From Saussurea involucrata (Eukaryota > Streptophyta > Magnoliopsida > Asterales > Asteraceae), in assembly GCA_033807775.1 (NCBI GenBank), contig CM066314.1, forward strand, positions 32,847,001-32,911,000: a stretch of DNA of 64,000 nt, in the 5' to 3' direction. Each line of letters starts with the position of its first letter. Positions within the stretch are counted from its first letter, which is position 1. This document shows, in pieces, positions 23,270 to 33,944 of the stretch. The translations under genes and the position numbers were made by a program. The notes below the pieces were generated by a model. The model made no database searches, was not told where the DNA came from, and saw only the letters and a list, made by a program, of their open reading frames with translations.

Positions 23270-23749
23270 ATGAAGATTGTGTTCGACCACATCGACCTTG
23301 GCGACTCGTATCAGAAGCATCACGACGGGTTGATCATTCAGCTCATAGTCGGTAACTGTCTAACGCGTAGAGTCTTGATCGACGGGGGCAGCTCAGCAAA
23401 TGTCATTTTTCTCAACACTATCAAAGCCATGGGAATCGATCGCTCAGAAATCACCCGACGTTCGACAACTTTGGTCGGTTTCAATGGGGAAGCGACGAGC
23501 ACATATGGAGATATCATCTTGCCAGTCTACGCCGGAGGAATCAACAAGCAGACCAAGTTCAGCGTCATCGACTGTGCGTCGGCCTATAACATCATCTTAG
23601 GTCGACCATGGATACATGATATGAAAGTTGTTCCTTCGACGTATCATCAAATGTTGAAATTCCCGACGCCATGGGGAATCCAGGAGATCAAGAGTGAGCC
23701 AAAAGTCGCTCGTGAATGCTACAAGTCTACCTTGAAGCCGAGAAAATAA
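23270..23749 (+). CDS. G1 retroviral-type aspartic protease domain (159 aa)
   Basis: The catalytic motif VLIDGGSSANVIF (about residues 35-47) is the variant D-G-G seen in Tat-lineage proteases instead of D-T/S-G. The flap/second-half motif NIILGRPWIHDM lies near 109-120, with TYGDIILPV between. The frame follows the gag stop after 9 bp and ends with TAA at 23749, where RT should have continued. It is therefore a free-standing protease domain left by loss of pol. The domain is intact by eye, but function without RT/INT is unlikely. Confidence 0.85.
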   Translation: MKIVFDHIDLGDSYQKHHDGLIIQLIVGNCLTRRVLIDGGSSANVIFLNTIKAMGIDRSEITRRSTTLVGFNGEATSTYGDIILPVYAGGINKQTKFSVIDCASAYNIILGRPWIHDMKVVPSTYHQMLKFPTPWGIQEIKSEPKVARECYKSTLKPRK

Positions 23750-24496
23750 ACTGAAGTCACAAGATCAAGTTCTCGACAGGTTCGTTCTTCTATCTCTAAA
23801 TTAATATCTTTTCCACAGGGATAAATCTACTATGGTGCCTCGTCGCACGACAACATAGTCGACCGCAGGACAATATTTCTCTGTTTCATTCTGTCATTTA
23901 AAACCTATCTTTTCCTCCCAAAAAGGATACGGTAATAAATGACAGGGGGCAAATAGAGAGAGTCTGAAATGGTACGTTCTCTAGCTCTTTCTAGCTCTTT
24001 CCCATACGATTTTTTCTCACAAAACGTCTACTGACTTAAGCATCGGAGGCTCGTTGGTGAGCCAACGACCAACCCTCGACATCATTTTATCGCAGGATCG
24101 CACGACAAAAACAACTAAGTCTACTATATGACTTTAAATTCGCAGGGACGCACGTCATACATGATTAGGTCTGTGACTTGATCATCCCTCCATAGGGGCA
24201 TACGATACAAACTCACTGTACGATCTGGTCGTACGATCGCAGAGTCTAAACGATTTTACCCCTAAGTCTCTTAACTTAGAAAATGCTTTAATTGCGTATT
24301 TTTATATTTGTTTTACGTTCTTGTCATCGTATTACAATGAGTGCCTTAGTCACATGATTTCATATGTATCTTATGTTCGACTTTATAATCAAACGTGATT
24401 CGAAAGCAAAAGATATATATTCATTAAATAAACCATCATATACATACTCAACCCCCGATAGGTCAACTGGCAAAAACGACAAGGAAAGAAAAAATT
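23750..24496 (+). other. G1 spacer between protease and antisense ORF
   Basis: No coding region is found. It holds repeated words around GCACGACA, CGTACGATC and TCGCAGG (24090-24245). The corresponding spacer of element E (about 58560-58800, minus strand) shares this text, confirming the family relationship. Confidence 0.65.
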
Positions 24497-26121
24497 CTAG
24501 ACGACAGGAGGAACATTGGTCGTATCCCCGCTCGAAGTCCCGACTTGAGGGCCTCCATCCGCCACTCCTACCGCACGAATCTCCTGCAATTCATATTGAG
24601 CATCGAAAAGTTGGACGACCAGCTCATCGGCACGCGCCATGGCCAACTTCTCCCTATCTAAAGCCGCTCTCTCCCTTTCCAACGCTGCAGCTTCCCTCTC
24701 AAGAGCAGACGCCACCAGATCTTCAACTCTTGACGTCTCAACATGTAACGCCAAGGAAGACTGGAACGTCTGTGAAAAATAAAAGGTGCATTCAAGAACA
24801 TTCGACAAAGATTACATAAGTCATGAAAGATTGACACTCACCGTGAACGCCAGACTGGCAACTTGAGATCTCATCTCTCCGGTCGGAACTCCGCGAAAAC
24901 GCTCCCCGAAAGACGGGAGCAAATACTTCCCCAGATGAGGAAACGACATCGTCCCGTCTAGGACACCAGCCGCCATAAAGTCAGACGGCAATGTAAAATT
25001 GACCGTCATAACTTCGGCCGACGATCCCTCGCCCCTGTCGGTAGATATTGGGATCGACACTTGAGACACCGGTTTCGTCACCGTCGCCGGAAGCGCAGAA
25101 CTTGCTGGTGTCGCGTCCATCACGCCAGGACGGCTAGATGACGCCCTCGCCTTTTTAGGAAGAACAACTCCCGGTGAGTTATCAACCCTCGACGACGGTT
25201 CCCTAAGGACTGTCCTCTTGGTTCTCTTCTCGCTTGACCCAGCTGTCGAAACATTTTCACCCCGAAGGGCACGCATAACCTGCTTTCCTCTCGCCCTAGA
25301 AACCGATTTCCTCTCGGTCGGCACTGATCAGGAAATACATGAAGCGTCGGACAGATAGAGTAGACAAAATAAAATAAAAACTATGGTACACTTACCAGTC
25401 GCCTCTTCCTGTATGTCTTTATCTTCTTCTTCTATCACATCCTCATCCTCGTCCTCGACCGACGATTGCCACGAAACGAAAGATCGGTCATCAACACTAA
25501 GACTCAAGAACTTGTTGATCTTAGCCTGGGAATCCACGGTCGGCTTCACTTCGTCAAGCTGAATCTCTGAAGGCGACAAGAAGAAAATGGTAAGTAAAAG
25601 TCATAAAGATAAGTAAAACTCAGAAACAAACGAAGCATACCTGTCTTATTCCAGTCTGACCGCATCCAATCGCTGCTGGAATCCAACGACTCGGTAAGAA
25701 CAAATACATACCTCGACTTCCACCCACGATCATTGACGCCAGTTCCCAAAACCAAGGCACGGTCACCACTGAACTTAGAATAAGGACTATAACGCTAGTT
25801 CTTATCCTTTTTAACTTGGTACGCCGCCAAGAAATCATTCATGATCATAGGAGACTCCCATTTCGCGGACGCTCGCTCGATGACTAGCAAACCTCGCCAA
25901 AGTTGGGGCATCAATTGTCCCGGCGACACATCGAAATCCTGCATGAACGACTTGGCTAAACTAGAAAACGACCATTAAAACCCTATCTTAAAAGGATACT
26001 CATACAAAACGAGATATCCCTCAGGGCAATCCTTAGAACGAACAATCCACGGACACCGCAACTCTACATTTGCAGGAATTTTTGCTAAACTCCTAAAAGC
26101 ATCTAAGTCTATGTGATTCAT
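24497..26121 (-). pseudogene. G1 antisense ORF (aORF) with three introns, Transposase_28-like
   Basis: Four minus-strand segments join in phase across canonical GT-AG junctions: 26121-25641, 25566-25396, 25323-24842 and 24770-24497. Donors are GTATGC, GTAAGT and GTGAGT; acceptors are TTCAG, ATCAG and CACAG. Exon 1 encodes text such as VELRCPWIVRSKDCPEGY and VNDRGWKSRYVFV, which I recognise from plant proteins annotated as putative gypsy-type transposon (Pfam Transposase_28). Exon 2 is acidic (EDEDEDVIEEEDKD), exon 3 is basic and Ser/Ala-rich, and exon 4 is a coiled coil (EREAAALERERAALDREK). Exon 1 contains at least two stops. Such aORFs are known in Tat elements; their role is unknown. Element E carries exon-3 text on its opposite strand. 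Confidence 0.8.
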
Positions 26122-26609
26122 TATAAGACTAGCAGGCTCCGTCGACATTGTAAATCAAAGGACAGAACAAGGTCTTATATAAACGCTCTCGAGTGCGGTT
26201 TGAAGATTTGCAATGATTCGAGTAAGTTCGGACAAAGAATGGAAAGGAATCAAGGAGAAATCTATTCCCAAATAAACACTTCAAAAGTATGGCAAGAAAA
26301 GACCCGTCGTGATCTTTATACAAACGATCGCATCAAGTCGAATCCCTGGATGATTTCCCCGCGTTCGTGTCCTTTCGTATATCCGCCCGGATCTTCGACA
26401 CCTGTCCTCGACAGTTGGTAAGCATCATCGTGTGTCAGAGTGACGTCACGACCTCGTTCCCTTTTCAACTTCTCGTTCAGTTAAAGGCGAACCGGTCCAG
26501 TTCCACGACAACCAGTAAGTCCCTCAACCCAGGTCACAAGTCTAAGCGTTCGACAAGCAAAATTTAAAACTTAAATTTGACATTCAATTTTCAAATTTTG
26601 GGGGCAAAC
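26122..26609 (+). other. G1 3' untranslated region and PPT
   Basis: No coding signal on the plus strand. On the minus strand this could hold the aORF promoter. The tract TTTTGGGGGCAAAC at 26597-26609 directly before the 3' LTR is the probable polypurine tract. Confidence 0.6.
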
Positions 26610-27560
26610 TGTTTGGGAAAAAATCACGTCGTACGACCACGACCAGAGCAGGTAAGACGCACGTCATGGAAAACATCTTGGATTAAGATAAGGTCCTGGC
26701 AAAGACCCAAAGAACATCTGTCGTCCTTCATAAAAGGTAAGTCGAGAGTTCCCCACGACGCTCGACCATAGTGTCGCCAGTTCCGCACGACCGTCGCATA
26801 GAACCATGCGACCGAACTAACGTTAACCATGACTGTTACGTTTGTTAAGTGTTTAATGCAGGGGTCAAAGTCATTAAAGATCAAAGGATATAACCGACAT
26901 AACCATTAACGATCGATAGCCGTAACGGACGAAGAGTATTATGAACATTCATCTCCGGCGACCGTTTCCATCCGTTGTAGCCGTTGATCAAATCATTAAT
27001 GGGGCTAATTAATGACACGAAGACTATAAAAGACAAGCTAAAGCCTCATTTCAAAGGACATCAGTTAACATCCAGTATACATCAGCAAACATCACCAAAC
27101 AGCAGAGAAAATCATCCAAACTCGTAGCAAAGAACATTCAAACTCTGGAGATCAAGTATTGAAAACCAGAACCTTACAGCGAACTCAAGAACACTCGAAG
27201 GGAAGCTCAAGTATCGCTCTCGACGCATGACAAACCGCCCTCGACCAGGAGTTCACACTTTGTATTCACACACGACAAACACCTGTTTTTACACATCGAC
27301 TAGGAGTTCACACTTGTAACCATCGTACGATCGACGCCAGTACCAAGGACATTGCCCCTGATTGGCGACCATAGTGCAGCGATGACACCCACTGTCGTCC
27401 GCAGGTTTTTTCCTCGCTTGAGGTTTTTCCTGCTTCATCAAATCCCTTGTCTCGTTTATTTTTTCACTCGTCGCACGTCTCGTCGAGAGATCCTTTCTTT
27501 AGTTGATTAAGTCCACATCGACCTTAAGTTGTCCCTTTGGTGCGATTTTTGGCATTAACA
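26610..27560 (+). mobile_element. 3' LTR of G1 (951 bp)
   Basis: It is near-identical to 20297-21272 apart from a replaced block near 27290 and a few substitutions. It ends GGCATTAACA and is followed by GACAG, the second copy of the target duplication. Confidence 0.95.
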
Positions 27561-27565
27561 GACAG

Positions 27566-27989
27566 CGCTTAACGATATCAAAGACCGACATTCCACCCAT
27601 ACAAAACCTGCTTGCATCTCAAGTCTAAGGACGAGTGACATAACATTTGCGAGATTCACTGGTGACGCCGATCCATGCAGTGAACTCTCGTAGGTTGGGT
27701 CAGTCCAATGTTTATCACCAATGAACACCATGTGAGTTTGGTGGCATCATCATTAATATTCATTCACCAATGAATATCACCAATACGCTCACATTTGCCT
27801 TAACTCGATGATACTCCCGTATCATCAACTGACAATGGACAATTTAGAACAAATAATTCATTCATGGATTAAACATGCAAATATAGAACACAGTTGATAT
27901 AAATGAAAACGATCATACCAAGTACATCAATTCATTGTGAAAATAAAAACTGTTCAACGTTCCAATTATTCAATTACTAAAAACAGATC
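27566..27989 (-). other. copia-3 3' untranslated region, proximal part
   Basis: This continues the sequence interrupted by G1 at 20296. No ORF. Short repeats around ATTCACCAATGAATATCACC (27720-27800) are visible. Confidence 0.6.
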
Positions 27990-30900
27990 TACATGAGACT
28001 ACTAGCTGGTCGAAGTCCAATGTTCCTAGCATGCTTGATATGTTTGGTACAAGACATTGGTTTCGTAAAGGGATCAGCTAAGTTGGCATCTGTGTGAACT
28101 TTGAGAAGACGAATATCACCCATCTCGATAGCCTCTCGAATGTATTGAGTCTTCCTGCGAAAGTGTCTGGCACCCTTTTAAACTCCAGGTTCGTTGGCTA
28201 TGATAATGGCACCAAAATTATCGCAGTACATATCCATGGGTCTTTCATTACTGGGGACAATGCCAAGCCTAGAAATGAATTTCCGTATCCAAACAGCCTC
28301 CATTACAGCTTCGGAAGCAGCTATGTATTCAGCTTCTGTAGAAGACATCGCAATAGTGCTTTGCTTAGCACTCTTCCAGTCAACAGCGCCTCTGTTCATG
28401 ACGAAAACATATCCAGTCTGAGATCGAGTGTCATCTCGATCTGTTTCGAAACCAGCATCAGTGTAGCAAGTAACACTGAGCTCTCTTTCTACATCACCAC
28501 CATAAACAAGGAACATATCTCTAGTATTTCGAAGATACTTCAGTATGTTCTTAACAGCAGTCCAGTGACTCTCTCCTGGATTCTGTTGGTATCTACTCGT
28601 AAGGTTCTGAGAGAACGCTACATCAGGTCTAGTGCACCTCACTGCATACATGATGGATCCCACAGCCGAAGCATAGGGGATTCCCTTCATCCGCTTCACC
28701 TCATCAGGTATGGAGGGTCCCCGAGTCTTACTCAAGTTTACATTGTGTTGCATTGGAAGGCTTCCACGTTTGGAAGCATCCATTCTAAACCGTTTTAGAA
28801 TTTTGTCAATGTACGCACTTTGACTTAAACCAATTAACCGCTTCGATCTATCCCGATAGATCTTGATTCCCAGGATGTACGCCGCTTCGCCTAAATCTTT
28901 CATGGCAAAACATTTTCCAAGCCAGGATTTGACATCTTGTAGCATTGGAACGTTGTTCCCCATGAGCAATATGTCATCAACATATAAGATTAGAAAAACG
29001 ACGATGCTCCCACTAGCTCTCATATACACACATGGCTCATCAAGGTTTTGAGTGAAACCATACGTTTTGATTTCCTCATCGAACCTTTTATTCCAACTTC
29101 TGGATGCTTGCTTCAGTCCATAAATGGATCTTTGAAGCTTGCATACTTTCTCGGGATGTTTCGGATTCACAAAACCCTCAGGTTGCACCATGTAAACATC
29201 TTCATCAAGGTGACCGTTCAAGAAAGCAGTTTTGACATCCATTTGCCAAATCTCATAGTCATGGTACGCTGCTATGGCTATAAGAATCCTAATAGCTTTA
29301 ATGTCAGCAACATGCGAGAAGGTTTCTTCATAGTCAACCCCGTAGGTTTGAGTGTAACCTTTTGCTACTAGACGAGCTTTATAGGTGTGTACATTGCCAT
29401 CCATGTCGGTCTTCTTCTTGAAGATCCACTTGCTTCCGACAGTCTTGCTGTTCGGAGGAAGATCAACCAAGTTCCAGACTTGATTGTCTTTCATGGATTG
29501 CATTTCAGCATTCATAGCTTCAAGCCATTTATCGGATTCTAGATCCAACAATGCAGCTTGATAGTTAGAGGGTTCACCATGATCCCCCAAATTCTGCTCC
29601 TCAGCATCGATATAATAACTATATCGTTTAGGTGCTTGAGGTGTCCTTGCGGATCTACGAATGGGAATTACATCATTTTGTGGTTCAACATCTGCATGTT
29701 CAGCCTCAGCGTGATGTTCGCTAGTGTCACCAGGAGGTTGCGCATCTTCGCTTTGAATCTTATCAAGTTCTACCGTGCTCCCACTTGCTTCTTGTAAAAT
29801 GAGACTGTTCTCAAGAAACTCAGTATACCGAGCAACAAATATTTTGTTTTCGGGTGGGTAGTAGAAATAGTAACCCATCGTTTTCTTTGGGTACCCTATG
29901 AAGATACACTTGATAGATCTAGGCTCAAGTTTGTTCGGTGTGTCTCGTTTCACGAGAGCCTCACAACCCCAGACCTTCAAGTAAGACAGATTAGGGACTT
30001 TCCCGTGCCATATTTCATATGGTGTCTTATCAACCTTCTTGGTCGGAACCATATTGAGTATGCGAGCAGCAGACTCTAGAGCACAACCCCAAAAGGACAG
30101 TGGAAAAGTAGTTAGACTCATCATGGATTGAACCATGTCTAGCAAAGTTCGATTTCTCCTTTCAGATACACCATTATGTTGTGGAGTGTATGGAGGAGTG
30201 AATTGTGAGACAATCCCACACTTAGTCAGATGGTCTAAAAACTCTTGACTCATGTACTCTCCTCCTCGATCAGATCAGAGAGCTTTAATAGTCTTGCCGA
30301 GTTGATTTTCTACTTCACTTTGAAAGGCTTTGAACGTTTCAAAGGCTTCATGTTTTTGTTTAATCAAGTACACATAACCATAGCGACTGAAATCATCAGT
30401 GAAAGTGATGAAGTAGTTAGCACCTTCCCTAGACACAGTTCTAAATGGACCACATACATCAGTATGTATGAGTCCAAGTAGATCTTTGGCTTTTTCACCT
30501 ATATGGGAGAAAGGTTTTCTTGTCATTTTCCCAGATATGCAAGAGAGGCATTTATCAAACGACTCATCATCGGTTGACTTTAGATGCCCATCGTGTTGCA
30601 GCTTCATAATGCGCTTCTTGCTTATGTGGCAAAGACGGCAGTGCCATAGGTAAGTTGAATCCAAATTCCGTTTGGATTTCTTAGTGCTACATGTGTATAT
30701 AGAACTATCGTTTGAAACAAGATTATGCATGTCAATTTCAAAAATATCATCACGAGGAATAGCATTAAAATAAAATATATTATCCTTAGAAACCGAAATA
30801 CCATAATCCGTAAAAACATGGATAAAACCATTTTTCTTCAAACGAGAAAGCGAAACAATACCCCTAATAATAGTAGGTGCATAATGACAATTGTCTAAAA

Positions 30901-31114
30901 TAATAATCAATCCATTAGGGAGGATAAGATCAAAGCTCCCTATAGCTTTAACAGCTGCACGCATTCCATTGCCTACGTATAGGTCCAAAGCTCCGTCGTT
31001 TAGCTTTCTACTCCCCCTTAGTCCCTGCACATTATTACAAATGTGAGTTCCACAACCGGTGTCATAGACCCAGGATTTACTAGGAAAAGCATAGAGTTCT
31101 ATAGTGAAGATACC
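27990..31114 (-). pseudogene. copia-3 pol: protease, integrase, RT, RNase H
   Basis: Minus-strand order: protease WVYDTGCGTHICNN near 31075; zinc motif LWHCRLCHISKKR...CLSCISGK near 30630-30530; integrase core HTDVCGPF, SDRGGEY and PQHNGVSERRNR near 30450-30160; RT with YKARLVAKGYTQ, QMDVKTAFLNGH, SIYGLKQASRSW and YVDDILLMG (about 29000-28970); RNase H with YTDAGFETD, AMSSTEAEY and YCDNFGA; and C-terminus ADPFTKPM...ASSLM, with stop at 27990-27992. The 691-codon block 28178-30253 is open. Breaks are nonsense: after protease-proximal PASI (31115), before SDRGGEY (30272-30274, CGA to TGA type) and after NEPGV (28178). The pattern is C-to-T decay of an otherwise intact frame. Confidence 0.93.
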
Positions 31115-31984
31115 TTATATGCTAGCCGGGGTAGCTTTGTTCTTCTTCAACTCTGCCAGGTAAGCAGGACAGTTCCTCTTCCAGTGGCCTATCACTCCAC
31201 AGTGATGGCAGGTGGCGTCCTTTGCAGGGTGCTCCTTCTTAGCAGGTGGGGGGGGGATCTTAGGTTTGGGTTTATAAACATGTTTACCCTTGCTACGACC
31301 CTTGCCCAGTGCTTGCGGTTTGGATTTCTGGATTTTTCCTTCCCTGATTGCTAGAACAGCAGGAGCTTTCTTGGGCATCCCCTGCTCTGCAAGCTTTAGC
31401 ATAGCATGCAGTTCAGAGATAGTCTTCCCCATGCTATGCATGTTATTGTTCATAACAAACTGGTCATAGTCCTTGGATAGTGAGGTAAGAATCAAGCTCA
31501 CTCCAAGAACTTGTGGCATGGGGTAACCAAGACGCTCCATACAGTCAAGATAGCCTTTTATCTTCAAGACGTAAGAGCTAACTTACTGGCCATCCTCATG
31601 TTTACAAGCGTGGAATGCTTTGACTGTTTCAAACAGTTCCTGTTCTGCCTGTTGTTGAAACATAGTTTTCAACTCTCGTAGCATCTCAAAAGCTGTGAGT
31701 TCCTCCAAGTTCTTTTGGATCTCGGGGGTCATGCTCACCAGCATGAGAGCAACTACTTCTTGTTGTTCGTTAAACCTACGGGTGTAGACTGCGCGAACTG
31801 CAGCAGAAGCAGTGGCAGGAGGTGCCTCAGGTAAGGCCTCTTCCAGATGGATCAACTTATTTTCAGCTCTGAGGACGATCCTCAGATTTCGATACCAGTC
31901 GATAAAGTTGATTCGTGTCAGTTTCTCTTTTTCAAGAACTGACCTGATAGTTGAGTTGCTTAGGGTTTGATTTGTTGTTGACAT
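31115..31984 (-). pseudogene. copia-3 gag (one in-frame stop)
   Basis: Gag starts at ATG 31984 on the minus strand (MSTTNQTLSNST). The UBN2-type core includes NFIDWYRNLRIVLR, LEEALPEAP and LTAFEMLRELKTMF. A stop lies just after KHEDGQ (31580-31582); the same frame continues with YLDCMERLGYP, LSKDYDQFVMNNN and ELHAMLKLAEQG. The CCHC knuckle CHHCGVIGHWKRNC lies near 31190. Gag coats and packages element RNA. The start is supported because upstream sequence is leader and the N-terminal motif matches plant copia gags. Confidence 0.9.
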
Positions 31985-33324
31985 CTACAAACATACAAAG
32001 TTCAAGATTAGTAATTTCAATAATTAATCCTTTTTAAATTAACTACCCAAGTTTTACTTTTAAAACAATTAATTTTGTACGAAAAAAGGCTAAGATCCTC
32101 ATTGAGGTTCTATCATCACATCAGTTGATCTGCTAGAAATGATAGATTCAATAGGTAGGTGACGATTACCAATTGCATTACAAGTGCAATTCTTAGATCC
32201 TTATGGGACCCATGGCATCTAGTGGCCGAGCAACTAGTGTCAAGCTGACATGTTTAGTCCCATCCTTGCCTCGGGTTAAGGTCTTACCTGCTTAACTCGA
32301 TTAAGTCATCCAATTTGAAATCATGTAAACATAGATCTAGGTTTCACGCATAGACAATAATCACCTCGGGATTACAATTCAACCTAGGTCTCACGCATAG
32401 GCAAAAAGTAACGGCGAGGGATTTCAAGCCGATTGGACGGCATGACTTAAAATTGTGACGGGTATAGTATTTTGATAAAGCGTGTCAAAAATAGTACGAA
32501 AGAAGCATGCATTCTTCATTCGTAGCATAAGTTAAAACATATCTTAACTTATAGTCTAATTTGTTTTATTTTATGTGTGTCGAGATGTCCATTTAGAGAC
32601 TAATATATTACCTACATGAGATATCAATTAGCTTGGACATTACATAAACTAAATAACCAATAAAACCCTTTTAAGCGTTATTTATATAAAACAATAGTTT
32701 TAAGTTTCAAATCCAATTTAAACTTATATTAACTAAATCTAAGGATTTAGTTTCAAAAGTGGTATGTGTTTAATTTTGGTTTGAAAAACCCATTTGCAAG
32801 TTATAGCAATGCAACATACAAGAAAAATTAAAACACACAACCAAAATGTGCAAAACCTCAACCGATGAAAAACCTATGCTTGATCCCGTGAGCCATCACA
32901 CGGACCAAGAGGGCAACTAAGGACGGGCCAACATAAACCCTTTATGGGCTCCCACTTGCTCCAAGACCATCAAGAGCAAGTCGAACCCACAAGAACATTC
33001 GAACACAAATCTGTCCGAAAAAACGCAGCAGCTTCGGGGCCCGAAACGTCATGGAAGGAGTCTTCCCCAATCGAAACATCCTTCTGCAAAGTTGTGCCCC
33101 TACATCTTATGGAACTTCAGCAACATGAATCAGCACAATCCGATGTGCCAAACTCCGGGAAATCTATTTTTCGTACCGGCTGTCCAGCAGCTCCGAAAAT
33201 GTCTTCTCGTCTTTAACTTTGTCGCCATTCGATTCCGAGCAATGGTTACAATTTTTGATAAAATACATTTATCTACTACTAAACAAAGTAAAAATAATTG
33301 CCTAAACTATTACAACCCAAAAAC
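31985..33324 (-). other. copia-3 leader, gag-proximal part
   Basis: This is the untranslated leader between the PBS side (38667-38972) and gag, now split by copia-4. No ORF is supported; small frames at 32944-33358 lack any family match. The region is mostly A/T-rich apart from 32880-33240. Confidence 0.6.
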
Positions 33325-33900
33325 TGTTGGTGATTTTAGTGTCATCAATATATTTTAGTGTAGTCATGTTTAATATCGAGACAGGCTGAGTTCAGTTTAC
33401 ATTCCGAGCCTGGAGGTGCGGGGTGCACACTCGGATAGTTAAATGTGGACTCAGGAAATCGGGGGGTCCGAGGGCAGCGCCCCTAGAGGGGTCCAAGGGG
33501 CAGAGCCCAAAAACGAATTGTTATGGACGAAAATGCCCAGACGAAATATTTCCCGCGAAAACCTAAGGGTTACACCCTTTACGAAAGGTGGCGTCGTTTC
33601 ATTTATAACCGCCATCTTCTTCATATATATATCCGATTTTCTGAACATAAACAAAGAAGAAAAAAAGAAGAAAACCGATTTCTTCTCTGCAATTCTCTTT
33701 CTCTGAAAAACGCAATCCATCGCAAGGTATTCTGTGTTTATGGATTTGGATTAGGCTTGTAATCCGAATCTGATTTCTTGGATTATCCCACTTCTGAATT
33801 CGTGTATCCCCAAGCAATAGGGACGAATTACAGATTTCGGAAAGTGATTCAATCACGATCCTAGAAATTATCCAACTATTATTGTTATTCTGTAATCCCA
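33325..33900 (+). mobile_element. copia-4 5' LTR and leader (LTR end not resolved)
   Basis: Positions 33325-33512 match the 3' LTR at 38446-38655, including the GC-rich GGGGCAGCGCCCCT block (one unit shorter here). Downstream a TATA-like CATATATATATCC lies at about 33622. No TGGTATCAGAGC PBS is seen before gag, so the LTR end and the primer are unknown. The upper bound given is approximate. Confidence 0.6.
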
Positions 33901-33944
33901 AAAAACTAACATTCGAAATCTGTAATTTATGTAAAGGAATAACA

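Larger units (their letters stand above)
20297..27560 (+). mobile_element. G1: non-autonomous Tat-type Ty3-gypsy element, complete ends
   Basis: LTRs at 20297-21272 and 26610-27560 are flanked by a perfect 5-bp duplication, GACAG, at 20292-20296 and 27561-27565. A TGGCGCC-type PBS follows the 5' LTR. Gag and aspartic protease are present, but RT, RNase H and integrase are absent: 23750-24496 is spacer and 24497-26121 is an antisense ORF. The antisense ORF between pol and the 3' LTR is known from the Tat lineage. The 7.26-kb length reflects deletion of pol, so mobility must have depended on another element. Element E (56522-60332) is of the same family. Confidence 0.92.

Noticed and set aside
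28094..28798. 234-codon plus-strand ORF
   Set aside because: It is the antisense shadow of copia-3 RT/RNase H, which has all conserved motifs on the minus strand.
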